Below are positions 25,733-34,300 of a DNA stretch of 64,000 nt, piece after piece. The notes beneath the pieces are model-generated. The model saw only the letters and a program-made list of their open reading frames with translations, did not search any database and was not told where the DNA came from. Source of the DNA: Pseudomonadota bacterium (lineage in GTDB: Bacteria; Myxococcota_A; UBA9160; JADFDR01); assembly GCA_003353845.1 (NCBI GenBank), contig PIVT01000012.1:1-64000 (forward strand). The letters are read 5' to 3'. Position numbers and translations under genes: made by a program. Each line of letters opens with the position of its first letter. Position 1 is the first letter of the stretch.

Positions 25733-27499
25733 ATGTACGACCTGCTGATTCGCAACGGCAAAATTGTCGACGGCACTGGCGCGCCTGCCTTTGTGGGCGA
25801 TGTCGCTGTAACGGACGGGAAAATCGCTGCGGTTTCACCCGGCGCCTCCTCGCTCTCGGGTTCCGCCAAACGCGAAATCGATGCCCATGGACTCCTGGTC
25901 CTGCCGGGTTGGGTCGATACCCACTCCCATTATGACGGACAAGCGTCCTGGGACCCCTATTTAAGCCCGGCTTCCAATCACGGCATCACCACAGTCGTCA
26001 TGGGGAATTGCGGCGTGGGCTTCGCCCCCTGCAAACCTGACGAGCACGAGATGCTCATCAATGTCATGGAAGACGTCGAAGACATTCCCGGCACGGCCTT
26101 AACCGAAGGCATCCAATGGGAGTGGGAGAGCTTTCCCGAGTTCATGGATGCCTTGGAGCGCAAGCCCCACGCCATTGATATCGCCGCCCAAGTGCCCCAC
26201 TGCGCTGTGCGCACCTACGTCATGGGCGAGCGCGGTGGCCAGGAAGTAAACGCCAGCCCCGAAGAAATTGAGCAAATGGCTGACATTGTGCGAGACGGTC
26301 TGAAAGCGGGTGCCTTGGGCTTTACCACCTCGCGCACGAAATACCACACGACACGCGCTGGTGTTGCCATGCCGGGCACCTACGCCCATGAAGACGAGTT
26401 GATGGGCATTGGCAAAGCCTTTGGCGAAGTAAAATCTGGAACCTTCGGGCTCGTGGCTGATTTCGATCACTGGGAACGGGAAATGGAGTGCTTGAAGAAG
26501 ATCTCCATGGACAACCACTGCCCGGTGGCCTTCGTCCTCTTCTTCCGCAAAGAAAGCGACTGGCAGCGCGTGGCGGCACAGTTGGAATACGCGAAACAGG
26601 CCAACGCCCAAGGCGCGCAACTCATCCCCCATGTAGGCGCACGACCCGTGAACATCTTGATGGGTTGGGATGCCACCATGAATCCCTTCCTCTTCCACCA
26701 GAACTACGGACCTCTGGCCCCGCTGCCCCGCGAAGAGCGCTTGGCCAAGCTGCGCGACCCGGAAATTCGAAAAGCCATTTTGGCTGAAGAAGTTGCCTTT
26801 ACCGGCGATGACTTCCTCGACGATCTCGTACACGACTTCACCAAGCTCTACGACTTCTGTAAACCGGGAGAGCGAGGCTCGATTCCCAACTATGAGCCCG
26901 GGCCCGAACTCAGCATTCAAAGCCTGGCCGACCAAGCTGGCGTACAGCCCCGCGAATACGCCTACGACGCCATGTTGCGTCACGACGGCACCAATCTGCT
27001 CTACTCTCCTTGTTTTGGCTACGACCAGGGCGATCTCTCACGCCAGATCACGACGCTGGAAGATGAGAACTCCGTCATCAGCCTGGCCGACAGTGGTGCA
27101 CACAGCGGCGTGCTCTCCGATGTGAGTGTTCCCACCTCCCTGCTTTCTTATTTTGTGCGCGATCGCGTGGCGGTATATGGCAAGGACAAAGCCTTCGAGT
27201 TGGAATGGGCTGTCAAGCTGCACACCCACGACACGGCCAAAGCGGTGGGCCTGCTCGACCGCGGGGTCTTGGCGCCAGGCATGAAGGCCGACATCAACCT
27301 GATCGATTTCGAGACCCTTGAGGTGCAGCGCCCACAAGTAGTCTTCGATTTACCGGCGGGGGGACGGCGCGTGTACCAGGAAGCCGATGGCTATGTGGCC
27401 ACCCTCGTCATTGGTGAAACCATCATGGAGTACGGCAAGTCGACGGGTGCCCTGCCCGGCAAGTTGATTCGAGGGCATCGCGCCGCGCCTTCGGTCTAA
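25733..27499 (+). CDS. N-acyl-D-amino-acid deacylase-type amidohydrolase
   Basis: A 588-residue amidohydrolase of the D-aminoacylase/dihydroorotase-like group. It has the opening MYDLLIRNGKIVDGTG, the metal-binding motif WVDTHSHYDGQ, VMGNCGVGFAP, the second-half SLADSGAHSGVLSD, and the C-terminal DINLIDFETLEV typical of the family. It should hydrolyse an amide of a D-amino acid or a related compound in the cytoplasm. GGAAGGGGGG lies before the ATG at 25733. The adjacent convergent gene encodes a nitronate monooxygenase-like flavoprotein; both types are common in environmental catabolic gene sets. Confidence 0.9.
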   Translation: MYDLLIRNGKIVDGTGAPAFVGDVAVTDGKIAAVSPGASSLSGSAKREIDAHGLLVLPGWVDTHSHYDGQASWDPYLSPASNHGITTVVMGNCGVGFAPCKPDEHEMLINVMEDVEDIPGTALTEGIQWEWESFPEFMDALERKPHAIDIAAQVPHCAVRTYVMGERGGQEVNASPEEIEQMADIVRDGLKAGALGFTTSRTKYHTTRAGVAMPGTYAHEDELMGIGKAFGEVKSGTFGLVADFDHWEREMECLKKISMDNHCPVAFVLFFRKESDWQRVAAQLEYAKQANAQGAQLIPHVGARPVNILMGWDATMNPFLFHQNYGPLAPLPREERLAKLRDPEIRKAILAEEVAFTGDDFLDDLVHDFTKLYDFCKPGERGSIPNYEPGPELSIQSLADQAGVQPREYAYDAMLRHDGTNLLYSPCFGYDQGDLSRQITTLEDENSVISLADSGAHSGVLSDVSVPTSLLSYFVRDRVAVYGKDKAFELEWAVKLHTHDTAKAVGLLDRGVLAPGMKADINLIDFETLEVQRPQVVFDLPAGGRRVYQEADGYVATLVIGETIMEYGKSTGALPGKLIRGHRAAPSV

Positions 27500-27534
27500 A
27501 CCGCTGCGACTCTGCGACTGCTGCGGCTCTGCGC

Positions 27535-28662
27535 TCAGTCTTCATCGTCTAGAAGCAGGCGATTCAATCGCTCGGTGGCATCGTAAAAGCCATCGATCAG
27601 CTCGGACATCACGTCTTTGGCCGGGCGGATCTGCTTCATGGACCCCACCACCTGCCCCACCGGGTTGAAAGCCACGGGCTGCGCTTTGTCCGCATAGGTT
27701 GTAGTGCGCATAATCATGTCGATGGTAACCATGCCCTGCAGTGGCATGGGTAAAGGATCGGGGGTATCCGGTCGTTCCCAAGCCTCGGTCCAGTCGTTGC
27801 GCAGCAAGCGTGCCGGTTTACCCGTGATGGAACGCGTGCGAACGGTATCTCGACTGCTCGCCGCCAAGTAGGATTCTTTCTGTTCAAGCTGCCCTGAGGC
27901 CTCTTTTGCAGTCAACCAAATGGAACCCGTCCAAACACCTGACGCCCCCAAGGCCATGGCCGCCGCCACTTGCCGACCCGAACCAATGCCCCCGGCTGCC
28001 AATACGGGAAGCGGGGACACGGCATCCACGACTTCGGGCCACAACACAATGCTGCCCACTTCCCCCGTGTGGCCTCCGCCCTCTGTCCCCTGGGCGATCA
28101 CCAAATCCAAGCCTGCGTCCTTGTGCTTCAGCGCTTGATAGGCACTTCCACACAGGGCACCCACCTTGCGCCCTGTGCCTTGGATCAAGCGTGTGATCTC
28201 CGCGGGCGGCGTACCCAGTGCGTTGGCGATGAGCTTGACTCGATCATGTGACAGGGCCACTTCGACTTGGGGCCTCCCTGTGGCCAGGGTCCAACCCAGC
28301 AGACGATCGGTTTTCTGATCCTCGGGCATTTCGGGCACGCCCGCGTCGGCCAGGAGTTTGGCAGCAAAATCGCGATGCCCTTGTGGAATGGCAGCGCGCA
28401 GCTGCGCTTCGAGTTTTTCGGGATCCGCCTCTCCCATGCCTTCGTACTTGCCCGGGATCACGGTATCCACCGCATAAGGGTGATTCCCGATGTGCTGATC
28501 GATCCACTGCAGTTCTGTTTCGAGTTCGTCCGGCGTAAAGCCCACGGCCCCCAACACGCCGAGACCCCCCGCACGGCTGACTTCCACCACCACATCGCGG
28601 CAATGGGTGAAGGCAAAGATGGGAACGTCGATTCCAAAGAGGTCGCAAAGATTCGTGTGCAT
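27535..28662 (-). CDS. Nitronate monooxygenase / 2-nitropropane dioxygenase-like FMN protein
   Basis: A 375-residue TIM-barrel flavoprotein. The opening CDLFGIDVPIFAFTH, VVVEVSRAGGLGVLGAVGF, the FMN-phosphate loops VIAQGTEGGGHTGEVGS and VLAAGGIGSGRQVAAAMALGASGVWTGS match the NMO/2-NPD family. The class is often misnamed; many members act on alkyl nitronates or CoA-linked substrates. It lies tail to tail with the deacylase gene, and the 35-base gap between them consists mainly of CTGCGACT-like repeats. Confidence 0.88.
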   Translation of the reverse strand: MHTNLCDLFGIDVPIFAFTHCRDVVVEVSRAGGLGVLGAVGFTPDELETELQWIDQHIGNHPYAVDTVIPGKYEGMGEADPEKLEAQLRAAIPQGHRDFAAKLLADAGVPEMPEDQKTDRLLGWTLATGRPQVEVALSHDRVKLIANALGTPPAEITRLIQGTGRKVGALCGSAYQALKHKDAGLDLVIAQGTEGGGHTGEVGSIVLWPEVVDAVSPLPVLAAGGIGSGRQVAAAMALGASGVWTGSIWLTAKEASGQLEQKESYLAASSRDTVRTRSITGKPARLLRNDWTEAWERPDTPDPLPMPLQGMVTIDMIMRTTTYADKAQPVAFNPVGQVVGSMKQIRPAKDVMSELIDGFYDATERLNRLLLDDED

Positions 28663-28840
28663 GAACTAGAGCCTATTGAACTCGGGCGGGGCCGCCAAGA
28701 TGTTGTAAGTTATTCCTACACCACTCGATGTCCTGGCCTGTAAGACCCTACTGCGAGGTGCAACCCTGGAACGCTTACCCTCCTCACGCCTCTTTTCTCC
28801 TTCTCTTCACCTTTTTCTACTGCCGGCCTGCCTGCTGCTC

Positions 28841-29284
28841 TTGTGTGGGCTTGTCTTCTCGGGCTGTTCCAAAGAACCCACCTCTCCCGTAGAAGAAGTA
28901 CGGGCCCTGCTTAAAGAGGCCGAGTTGGCCGCAGAAACAAAGGAGATCAAGATCATCAAAGAGATGATCTCGGAGAATTACGCCGACGCACTGGGGAGAA
29001 ACAAAGACGATCTAAAGAAGGTTCTGGCCTACCACTTCTTGCGCAACCAATCCATGCACCTGGCCGTCCGCGTGGATTCCATCACCCTGCTTCCCTCGGG
29101 CGAAGTCGAGGGAGTCCTGTTCGTGGCCATGGCCAACACACCCATCTCTTCCTTCGAAGAGTTAGCCAACCTGCGCGCCTCCATGTACCGATTTGATTTT
29201 CGCTGGATCAAGGAAGGCGGCAAGGAGTGGAAACTCATTGAATCCAGCTGGCGGCGAGCCAATAGCTCAGATTTTCTCGAGTAA
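28841..29284 (+). CDS. Small putative lipoprotein, NTF2-like pattern
   Basis: The frame encodes a lipobox (LVFSGC) and a 137-residue mature part (EVRALLKEAELAAETKEIKII, then a segment ending FRWIKEGGKEWKLIESSWRR) that resembles NTF2-like domains of export lipoproteins; the resemblance is structural, not a family match. The start is unresolved: the TTG at 28841 leaves only about nine residues before the lipid-accepting Cys, so the true start probably lies further up the same open frame (open to near 28720), perhaps at a non-ATG codon. An RND-exporter relic lies just downstream, and the two may once have formed a unit. Confidence 0.6.
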   Translation: MCGLVFSGCSKEPTSPVEEVRALLKEAELAAETKEIKIIKEMISENYADALGRNKDDLKKVLAYHFLRNQSMHLAVRVDSITLLPSGEVEGVLFVAMANTPISSFEELANLRASMYRFDFRWIKEGGKEWKLIESSWRRANSSDFLE

Positions 29285-29377
29285 TTTCGGGCCCCATTCC
29301 AACAAATCGCAAAACCTTCCCACAGGCTCAACCTTTTACATACCCTTTGTCCTCGAAGTGCAATCCAATCTGAGAGA

Positions 29378-29533
29378 AATCTGGGTTGGATTGGCATCCC
29401 ACTTGATTCCTTCACGCTTATGATCGCCAGCATTGCCATCGGCTTGGCCGTCGCCGACATCATCATTTTCCCGGCGGCCATTACGATCCTCATGAGGCGA
29501 CGCGAGAAAAAAGAAGCAGAAACCAACTACTAA
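29378..29533 (+). pseudogene. Relic of an RND (MMPL) exporter, internally deleted
   Basis: The frame ending at 29533 reads NLGWIGIPLDSFTL, then IASIAIGLAVADIIIFPAA. The first part matches the hydrophobic helix of RND/MMPL exporters that normally runs into the IGLAVDDTIHF motif, and the second part matches the end of such proteins (ADxxxxPAxxxLxRRR). The residues between them are missing, as if an internal deletion joined the middle to the C-terminus. An internal ATG at 29420 would give a 37-residue peptide (29420-29533) with one membrane helix. I see no other exporter fragment nearby. This is by-eye homology. Confidence 0.5.
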
Positions 29534-30083
29534 GAAGAAGAGTTGCACACCAAACTGGCTATCACCCACTCACCGGTCGACACCCAAACTGAATAGTTTC
29601 AACCTGGCAACCATTGCCCGTTAAGAAAGAGCGCGCTTTTTCGAGCGCACGACCCCCACGTACACACGTTAAAACCCCTATAAACCTAGACTTAATATGA
29701 ATTTTACAAGCCTGCCTTACAGCCCTTGGCGCACCCTCAAGAAGTCTAACTCTCTCCACACAGATCCCGCCAAGATGATCACATTAAAGTGTAACTCTCT
29801 ATTCCCATTCCCAAGATCATCCCCACGGGTGCCGTCAGCAAAGAAAAAGGAAAACTTTTCCTAATCGATGTTTACGTTATTTCTCGAAAATTTAGGCCGC
29901 CTTGTTGCGTGTTGCTGATGCATAAGTGCCTGTTTTTCAGGGATAAAGATATATCGGCTAAGGGTTTTCTGTGGCATAACAGATCGAGCTAAGTGGGTAA
30001 CTACCACTAGCACGACAAGCCTTCTAGACGCGTTGTCTTGGGGCATATCAATTGCAATTGATTTTTTTGGAGGAGAAAAAATT
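29534..30083. promoter_or_regulatory. Upstream region of the Tad locus with a 15-base palindrome
   Basis: No convincing gene was found in this 550-base stretch. It contains a perfect palindrome AGGAAAA-C-TTTTCCT at 29848-29862 and a smaller repeat AGTGG/CCACT near 29991-30007. The stretch is notably AT-rich compared with flanking genes and must include the promoter of the pilus operon. I could not identify a reliable sigma-70 or sigma-54 promoter. GGAGGAG at 30069-30075 is the flp ribosome site. Confidence 0.45.
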
Positions 30084-30257
30084 ATGAAGAATGCATTCGT
30101 GCGTTTCATCAAGGAAGAAGAAGGTCTTGAAATGTTGGAGTGGGCCGTTGTTGCTGCTCTCTTCGTAGGCGTTGGTTCCACTGCATGGAGCACCCTGCAG
30201 GGCCAGATCGGTACCTCTCTCGCTGGCTACAGCGGTGATCTCGCCAACACTCCATAA
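30084..30257 (+). CDS. flp: Flp-type major pilin (Tad pilus)
   Basis: A 57-residue prepilin with a short basic leader ending in a glycine, followed by the mature start LEMLEWAVVAALFVGVG. In Flp pilins the peptidase cuts after Gly in a G/xxxxEY-type site; here Glu at +5 is kept but the usual Tyr is Trp. The hydrophobic segment then serves as the polymerisation helix. The ATG at 30084, ten bases after GGAGGAG, is the start rather than an upstream one. First gene of the locus, followed by a hairpin and the prepilin peptidase gene. Confidence 0.9.
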   Translation: MKNAFVRFIKEEEGLEMLEWAVVAALFVGVGSTAWSTLQGQIGTSLAGYSGDLANTP

Positions 30258-30275
30258 GGGTGAAGAGAACACTGT

Positions 30276-30300
30276 CTCGCCTGGAAGTTTATCAGGCGAG
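30276..30300 (+). terminator. Hairpin after flp (attenuator or transcript stabiliser)
   Basis: CTCGCCTG, a nine-base loop, then CAGGCGAG form a perfect eight-pair GC-rich stem 18 bases after the flp stop. No run of T follows, so it is not a strong intrinsic terminator. Hairpins after pilin genes usually raise the pilin transcript over downstream genes by partial termination or by protecting the 3' end; I infer that role here. Confidence 0.6.
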
Positions 30301-30335
30301 CAGCCCGGCTTTGTAATGCAGATAGGAAACCCGAC

Positions 30336-30995
30336 ATGAGTGAAAACGTCGCACAGACAATGAACTCGCCGGTATTAGCGGTGAACCCAACGGAAGGATC
30401 TTCTTTATTCGGATCTCTTGCGCTGGCCGCTGCTGTTTCGTCTGCATTTATCTGGTCAGGTAAAGAACTGCCGCTGCTGAATTTATATTTGGCAGCGGCG
30501 GTTCTCTTATTTGTGGTCGAGGAAGACTTGCGTCGACGACGCATTCCCAACCTGGTCACCATGCCGGCCTTTCTACTGGCCCTGGCTCTTTCAATTTTCA
30601 ACGCAGGTCTACCAGGACTTCTCAGCGCATTGCTGGGAGCCGGCGTCGCCTTCGTGTTTTTGTTTCCCGTCTTTATCATGCGCTGGATGGGAGCAGGTGA
30701 TGTCAAAGCGCTCATGGTATTTGGCGCGATCTGGGGGCCGTCTCCACTGATCGGCAGCCTGTGGTGGATGTTGATCGTCGGAGGAATGCTCGGCATCGGA
30801 ATCATCACCTACCGGGGCGGACTATTGGATCTGATCAAGCGTTGGTGGCAGTCACTCCGCATCACTCTTTTGACGCAGAACATTACCTACATAAGTTCTA
30901 AGGACGAATCCATCTCCCACGGCGGATTGCCATTTGGATTGGCCATTGGACTCGGAGCAGTCGCATTTCAACTTTGGGGGCTTCCATGGACATAA
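30336..30995 (+). CDS. tadV: TadV/CpaA prepilin peptidase
   Basis: A 219-residue polytopic membrane aspartyl protease of the A24 family that processes the Flp pilin and pseudopilins. The first catalytic Asp lies in VVEEDLRRRRIPN and the second in the conserved GAGDVK (MGAGDVKALM); six or so membrane helices surround them. There is no N-terminal methylase domain, as usual for the Tad type. The gene overlaps the start of tadE by ten bases. Confidence 0.92.
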   Translation: MSENVAQTMNSPVLAVNPTEGSSLFGSLALAAAVSSAFIWSGKELPLLNLYLAAAVLLFVVEEDLRRRRIPNLVTMPAFLLALALSIFNAGLPGLLSALLGAGVAFVFLFPVFIMRWMGAGDVKALMVFGAIWGPSPLIGSLWWMLIVGGMLGIGIITYRGGLLDLIKRWWQSLRITLLTQNITYISSKDESISHGGLPFGLAIGLGAVAFQLWGLPWT

Positions 30996-31420
30996 CCAGA
31001 ATCTTCAAACAAACCCATCGTCAGGAATCTGGCACCACCATGCTAGAGACAGCCATCGTACTTCCAGTCCTTCTAGTGATGCTCTTTGGGATCATCGAAT
31101 CTGGCATCTTGTTTGGACGCTTTCTGACCGTTACCAACGCAGCCCGAGAAGGTGCTCGTATCGCTATCGTCTTCCAACCGACTTGCGATGCAACCCAAGT
31201 CGAAAATTCCGTCCGAGCAACTGTAAAGGCTTACACATCATCCGCTGGTATTACGACCAATGACGGTGAGGTCAGCATCCTCGGCGCCTGCACCGGGCCG
31301 GATAATAGTGCGACTGTGACTGTTAACCATGCCTACAACTATCGAGTGCTTGATGCCTTGGCACCCGCACTATCCTCCCCGGTCAACGTTTCGGGAAGTT
31401 CGACAATGAGAAATGAGTAA
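30986..31420 (+). CDS. tadE: TadE-like pilus assembly protein (pseudopilin)
   Basis: A 144-residue TadE-family minor pilin. The segment ESGTTMLETAIVLPVLLVMLFGIIESG is the TadE signature, with a Glu in the position of a type IV-like prepilin, followed by RFLTVTNAAREGARIA. TadV probably processes it. The ATG at 30986 lies six bases after TGGGGG and inside tadV. Three Cys residues are seen in the C-terminal half. Confidence 0.88.
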   Translation: MDITRIFKQTHRQESGTTMLETAIVLPVLLVMLFGIIESGILFGRFLTVTNAAREGARIAIVFQPTCDATQVENSVRATVKAYTSSAGITTNDGEVSILGACTGPDNSATVTVNHAYNYRVLDALAPALSSPVNVSGSSTMRNE

Positions 31421-31480
31421 AGAGAACTAATGGCGGAGTTGGCCAAAAGCCAAAACGCGAAATAGAGAGGGGTAAAGAAA

Positions 31481-32284
31481 ATGCGTGATAAACAAGTAAT
31501 GATTTCCTTAGTGTTAGCACTCATCCTTGGGCTTGGGGCCGCGTTCTCGGCTCGTAGCTGGCTGAAACAACAAATTCCAGCAGCCATCTCGGCCAAAGCC
31601 GTAGAGACACAAACCATCGTCACCATGCAGACCGGCGTTGGTGTAGGGGCCATCCTGACCAAAGAGCAACTCAAGATCGTGGATTGGCCTAAGAGCTATC
31701 TACCTGAGGGCGCCTACTCCACGATCAGAGAGGTTGAGGGACGTGTCGTAAAGATGCCCTTGACCAAAGGGGACCCGGTTCGCGAAGCCAGCTTGCTTCC
31801 CAAGGGATCTCAAGGTGGGCTGGTTGCAGTCATCGACAAGGACATGCGCGCTGTTTCTGTAAAGGTAGACGCCGTGATTGGTGTCGCCGGCTTTGTTACC
31901 CCTGGATCTCGCGTAGATGTGCTGGCCACACTTCGTCGAGTCGATCAGAAGAACAAACTTCCCTACTCCATGGTCATCTTGCAGGACGTTCGCGTACTGG
32001 CCATCGACCAGAAACTCGAAGAAGCCAAGAAGGGCGAGGCCACTGTCGTCAGCGTAGTGACACTTGAGGTTAAGCCCGAGCAAGCCGAGCAGCTCACCTA
32101 TGCCGCACATGAGGGTCGCTTGCAACTCGCCATGCGCAATCCGGGTGACCGCGAAACCGTAAAGACACGCAGCACTGGTGTTTCTGATCTGTTGCCCTCT
32201 CGCTACCGAAGTCGTGCCGCTGCGCCGACCGGAAGCCCTGTTGAAATTATCAAGGGTGCTCGCGTATCGATGAAGAATTACTAA
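31481..32284 (+). CDS. cpaB: CpaB/RcpC pilus assembly protein
   Basis: A 267-residue inner-membrane-anchored protein with an N-terminal membrane segment (MISLVLALILGLGAAF) and an SAF/CpaB domain (GVGAILTKEQLKIVDWP; ISVKVD-like AVSVKVDAVIGVAGFVTPGSRVDVL), the diagnostic RcpC/CpaB pattern. It is thought to sit in the periplasm and stabilise the outer-membrane secretin. GAGAGGGGTAAAG precedes the ATG. It sits between tadE and the secretin gene. Confidence 0.93.
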   Translation: MRDKQVMISLVLALILGLGAAFSARSWLKQQIPAAISAKAVETQTIVTMQTGVGVGAILTKEQLKIVDWPKSYLPEGAYSTIREVEGRVVKMPLTKGDPVREASLLPKGSQGGLVAVIDKDMRAVSVKVDAVIGVAGFVTPGSRVDVLATLRRVDQKNKLPYSMVILQDVRVLAIDQKLEEAKKGEATVVSVVTLEVKPEQAEQLTYAAHEGRLQLAMRNPGDRETVKTRSTGVSDLLPSRYRSRAAAPTGSPVEIIKGARVSMKNY

Positions 32285-32369
32285 TCGGAACACACCGGAG
32301 AAGCGCACCATGTTTTTGGACGAAAAGCAGGTTGGCACTGTAGCTGAACGATGGACTGGAGATAGTAAG

Positions 32370-33992
32370 ATGGAAACTGAACTTTCACGGCGAGCACTTG
32401 AATGGCTAACGACCCTATTTGCCCTGCTCTTTGCCTTGGCAATGGCATCCACTCAACCCGCCTTCGCCGATGATCTGGGAGAAGGCGAGGGAGAGTTGAT
32501 TGTCATGGTTGAGGAGGGAGACCCCCTCGAAGGCCCAGAGGCTCCCGTGACAAGGCTCGATATCAAATCGGGGAAGGTCATCCTGGCCAAACCCTTCGGC
32601 ATCAATGACCACCTTCGCGAGTTGCGGATTGAAGAAGGCAAATCCGTTTCCGTCGAAACTGCGTATCGCATCAAACGCGTTTCCGTCGGAGACCCCGAAA
32701 TCCTCGACGTTGTCGTGATGGGCAAGCGCGAACTGCAGTTTGTCGCCAATGGCCTTGGCGCAACCAATGTCCTGGTATGGGATCAAGACAATAATGTAGC
32801 TGCCGTTATCGAGGTAAGCGTCGGAACAGCGCTGGCTCATATCAGTTCACAATTGCGAGAAGTGCTGGGGAATGAACAAATCGAGCTCAAGAATGCTGGC
32901 GATTCAGTCATCCTCCACGGAAACGTATCCACTGCTATCGCCATGGAACAGGCCATTGAAGTCACCAAGGCGTTCCTGCGGAATACTGGCGACGAAGACA
33001 ACGAGGAAGCTGACGAAGAGGATCTGGAGCAGCGCGTTGTCAATCTGCTTGAGGTCGGCGGTGGCCACCAGGTCATGCTCGAGGTTCGCATCGCCGAGAT
33101 GGATCGCACCATCACACGCAACCTCGGCACGAATTTCAATATTTTCGACATCTGGAATGGGAACGAGTTCATTATTCGAAACACCCTCGGCGGGATCGCT
33201 GCCTCTAGCGCAAACCTCGGCATTACCGGCATTGGCAGCGACAGCCTCTATAGTTTCTTCTTTGAAGTGTTAGAGAGAAATGGCTTGGCCAAGTTATTGG
33301 CCGAACCCACGCTGATTGCACGAAGTGGTGAGAGCGCCAACTTCTTAGTGGGTGGGGAGGTCCCCATCCCGGTTGTTCAAGGTGGCGACTCGGATGCCGT
33401 TACCATTGTGTACAAGGAATTTGGTGTCGGTCTAGAGTTTTCGCCCACGGTTCTTTCCTCGGATCGAATCCACTTGGTTGTGAAACCCGAAGTGAGCGAA
33501 CCTGATTTCAACTTTGGCACAACTGTACGCGGCACAACCGTTCCCGGTTTCATCACCAGGCGCGCCTCAACCACCATTGAATTGGGCGACGGGCAGAGCT
33601 TTGCCGTGGCCGGTCTTCTCAGAGACAATGTGATCGAATCCGTCGAGAAGTACCCGATACTCGGAGATGTTCCCATCCTGGGCATCCTCTTCCGCAGCAC
33701 CAAGTTCGAAAAGAAAGCAACCGAGCTCGTCATTATTGTGACGCCTCGCATCGTCAAACCCGTTGAAGCCGACTCCCTGGCTATCCCAACGGATCACTTC
33801 ATCGAACCCAGTGCTGCCGAGTGGTTTTTGCTCGCACGCCTGGAAGGTGGTGGCACTACCCCGGCTGAAGAGAACGTAGAACAAACCCAACCACAGCAGA
33901 GCTATCAGCCCATGAGCCCTGGCGGTGGCATTATCGGAAATGCCGGACATCGCGTAACTGCAGAACCCAAGTTGCAAGAGACTGAGGAGTAA
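32370..33992 (+). CDS. cpaC: CpaC/RcpA secretin
   Basis: The outer-membrane pore through which the Flp pilus emerges. The ATG at 32370 gives a signal peptide (LTTLFALLFALAMASTQPAFA); the ATG at 32310 would put 20 residues before it. BON/N-domains include GDPEILDVVVMGKRELQFVANGLGATNVLVWD, and the secretin domain has LLAEPTLIARSGESANFLVGGEVPIPV and the closing PILGDVPILGILF and VIIVTPRIVKP, which are the secretin signature blocks. Encoded between cpaB and a small lipoprotein gene that could be its pilotin. Confidence 0.94.
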   Translation: METELSRRALEWLTTLFALLFALAMASTQPAFADDLGEGEGELIVMVEEGDPLEGPEAPVTRLDIKSGKVILAKPFGINDHLRELRIEEGKSVSVETAYRIKRVSVGDPEILDVVVMGKRELQFVANGLGATNVLVWDQDNNVAAVIEVSVGTALAHISSQLREVLGNEQIELKNAGDSVILHGNVSTAIAMEQAIEVTKAFLRNTGDEDNEEADEEDLEQRVVNLLEVGGGHQVMLEVRIAEMDRTITRNLGTNFNIFDIWNGNEFIIRNTLGGIAASSANLGITGIGSDSLYSFFFEVLERNGLAKLLAEPTLIARSGESANFLVGGEVPIPVVQGGDSDAVTIVYKEFGVGLEFSPTVLSSDRIHLVVKPEVSEPDFNFGTTVRGTTVPGFITRRASTTIELGDGQSFAVAGLLRDNVIESVEKYPILGDVPILGILFRSTKFEKKATELVIIVTPRIVKPVEADSLAIPTDHFIEPSAAEWFLLARLEGGGTTPAEENVEQTQPQQSYQPMSPGGGIIGNAGHRVTAEPKLQETEE

Positions 33993-33997
33993 GATCA

Positions 33998-34279
33998 ATG
34001 TCGAAGAAACTATTATTCCCATTACTGATGATTGCAGCTCTGTCTCTAGCAGGCTGCTCCATTCTATATCCATCGGCTGTGAGTGAGAATTGGGGCTCAT
34101 CCGTGGCGCAGAACGCAAACCAGCAGGTCGCAGATCCAGAGGGCAGCGGACCGGAGAACGATCCAGGAGCTTCTTCTGACGGTACGACGACCTCCAAGAG
34201 CATGAAGAGGTTGCGGACTGAACAAATCAAGCCACCGGTTACGGGCGGCTCTAAATCAATTGTCGAAAAAAGGATGTAA
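33998..34279 (+). CDS. Small Tad-locus lipoprotein (possible RcpB/CpaD or pilotin-like role)
   Basis: A 93-residue lipoprotein: signal peptide with lipobox LSLAGC (Cys20) followed by a short, low-complexity chain with WGSSVAQNANQQVADPEGSG and DGTTTSKSMKRLR. This pattern (NWG-SV near the acylated Cys, then DP and DG-KSM) recurs in small lipoproteins of Tad loci and stands where other loci have rcpB/cpaD. It is much shorter than CpaD. A pilotin or secretin-stabilising role is inferred from position only. Confidence 0.65.
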   Translation: MSKKLLFPLLMIAALSLAGCSILYPSAVSENWGSSVAQNANQQVADPEGSGPENDPGASSDGTTTSKSMKRLRTEQIKPPVTGGSKSIVEKRM

Positions 34280-34300
34280 GAACGGAGAACTGGGGACGTC

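Noticed and set aside
26099-26983. 294-codon minus-strand frame opposite the deacylase gene
   Set aside because: Low-complexity composition and no motif; shadow of the amidohydrolase gene.
27500-27534. CTGCGACT-like repeats between convergent genes
   Set aside because: Only three imperfect short copies; no spacer regularity, so not a CRISPR or functional repeat.
30084-30336. Hairpin after flp as a full intrinsic terminator
   Set aside because: The stem is good but no T run follows and tadV begins 36 bases later on the same strand; read-through is expected.
31700-32452. 250-codon minus-strand frame opposite cpaB
   Set aside because: Shadow frame; cpaB and cpaC on the plus strand are unambiguous.
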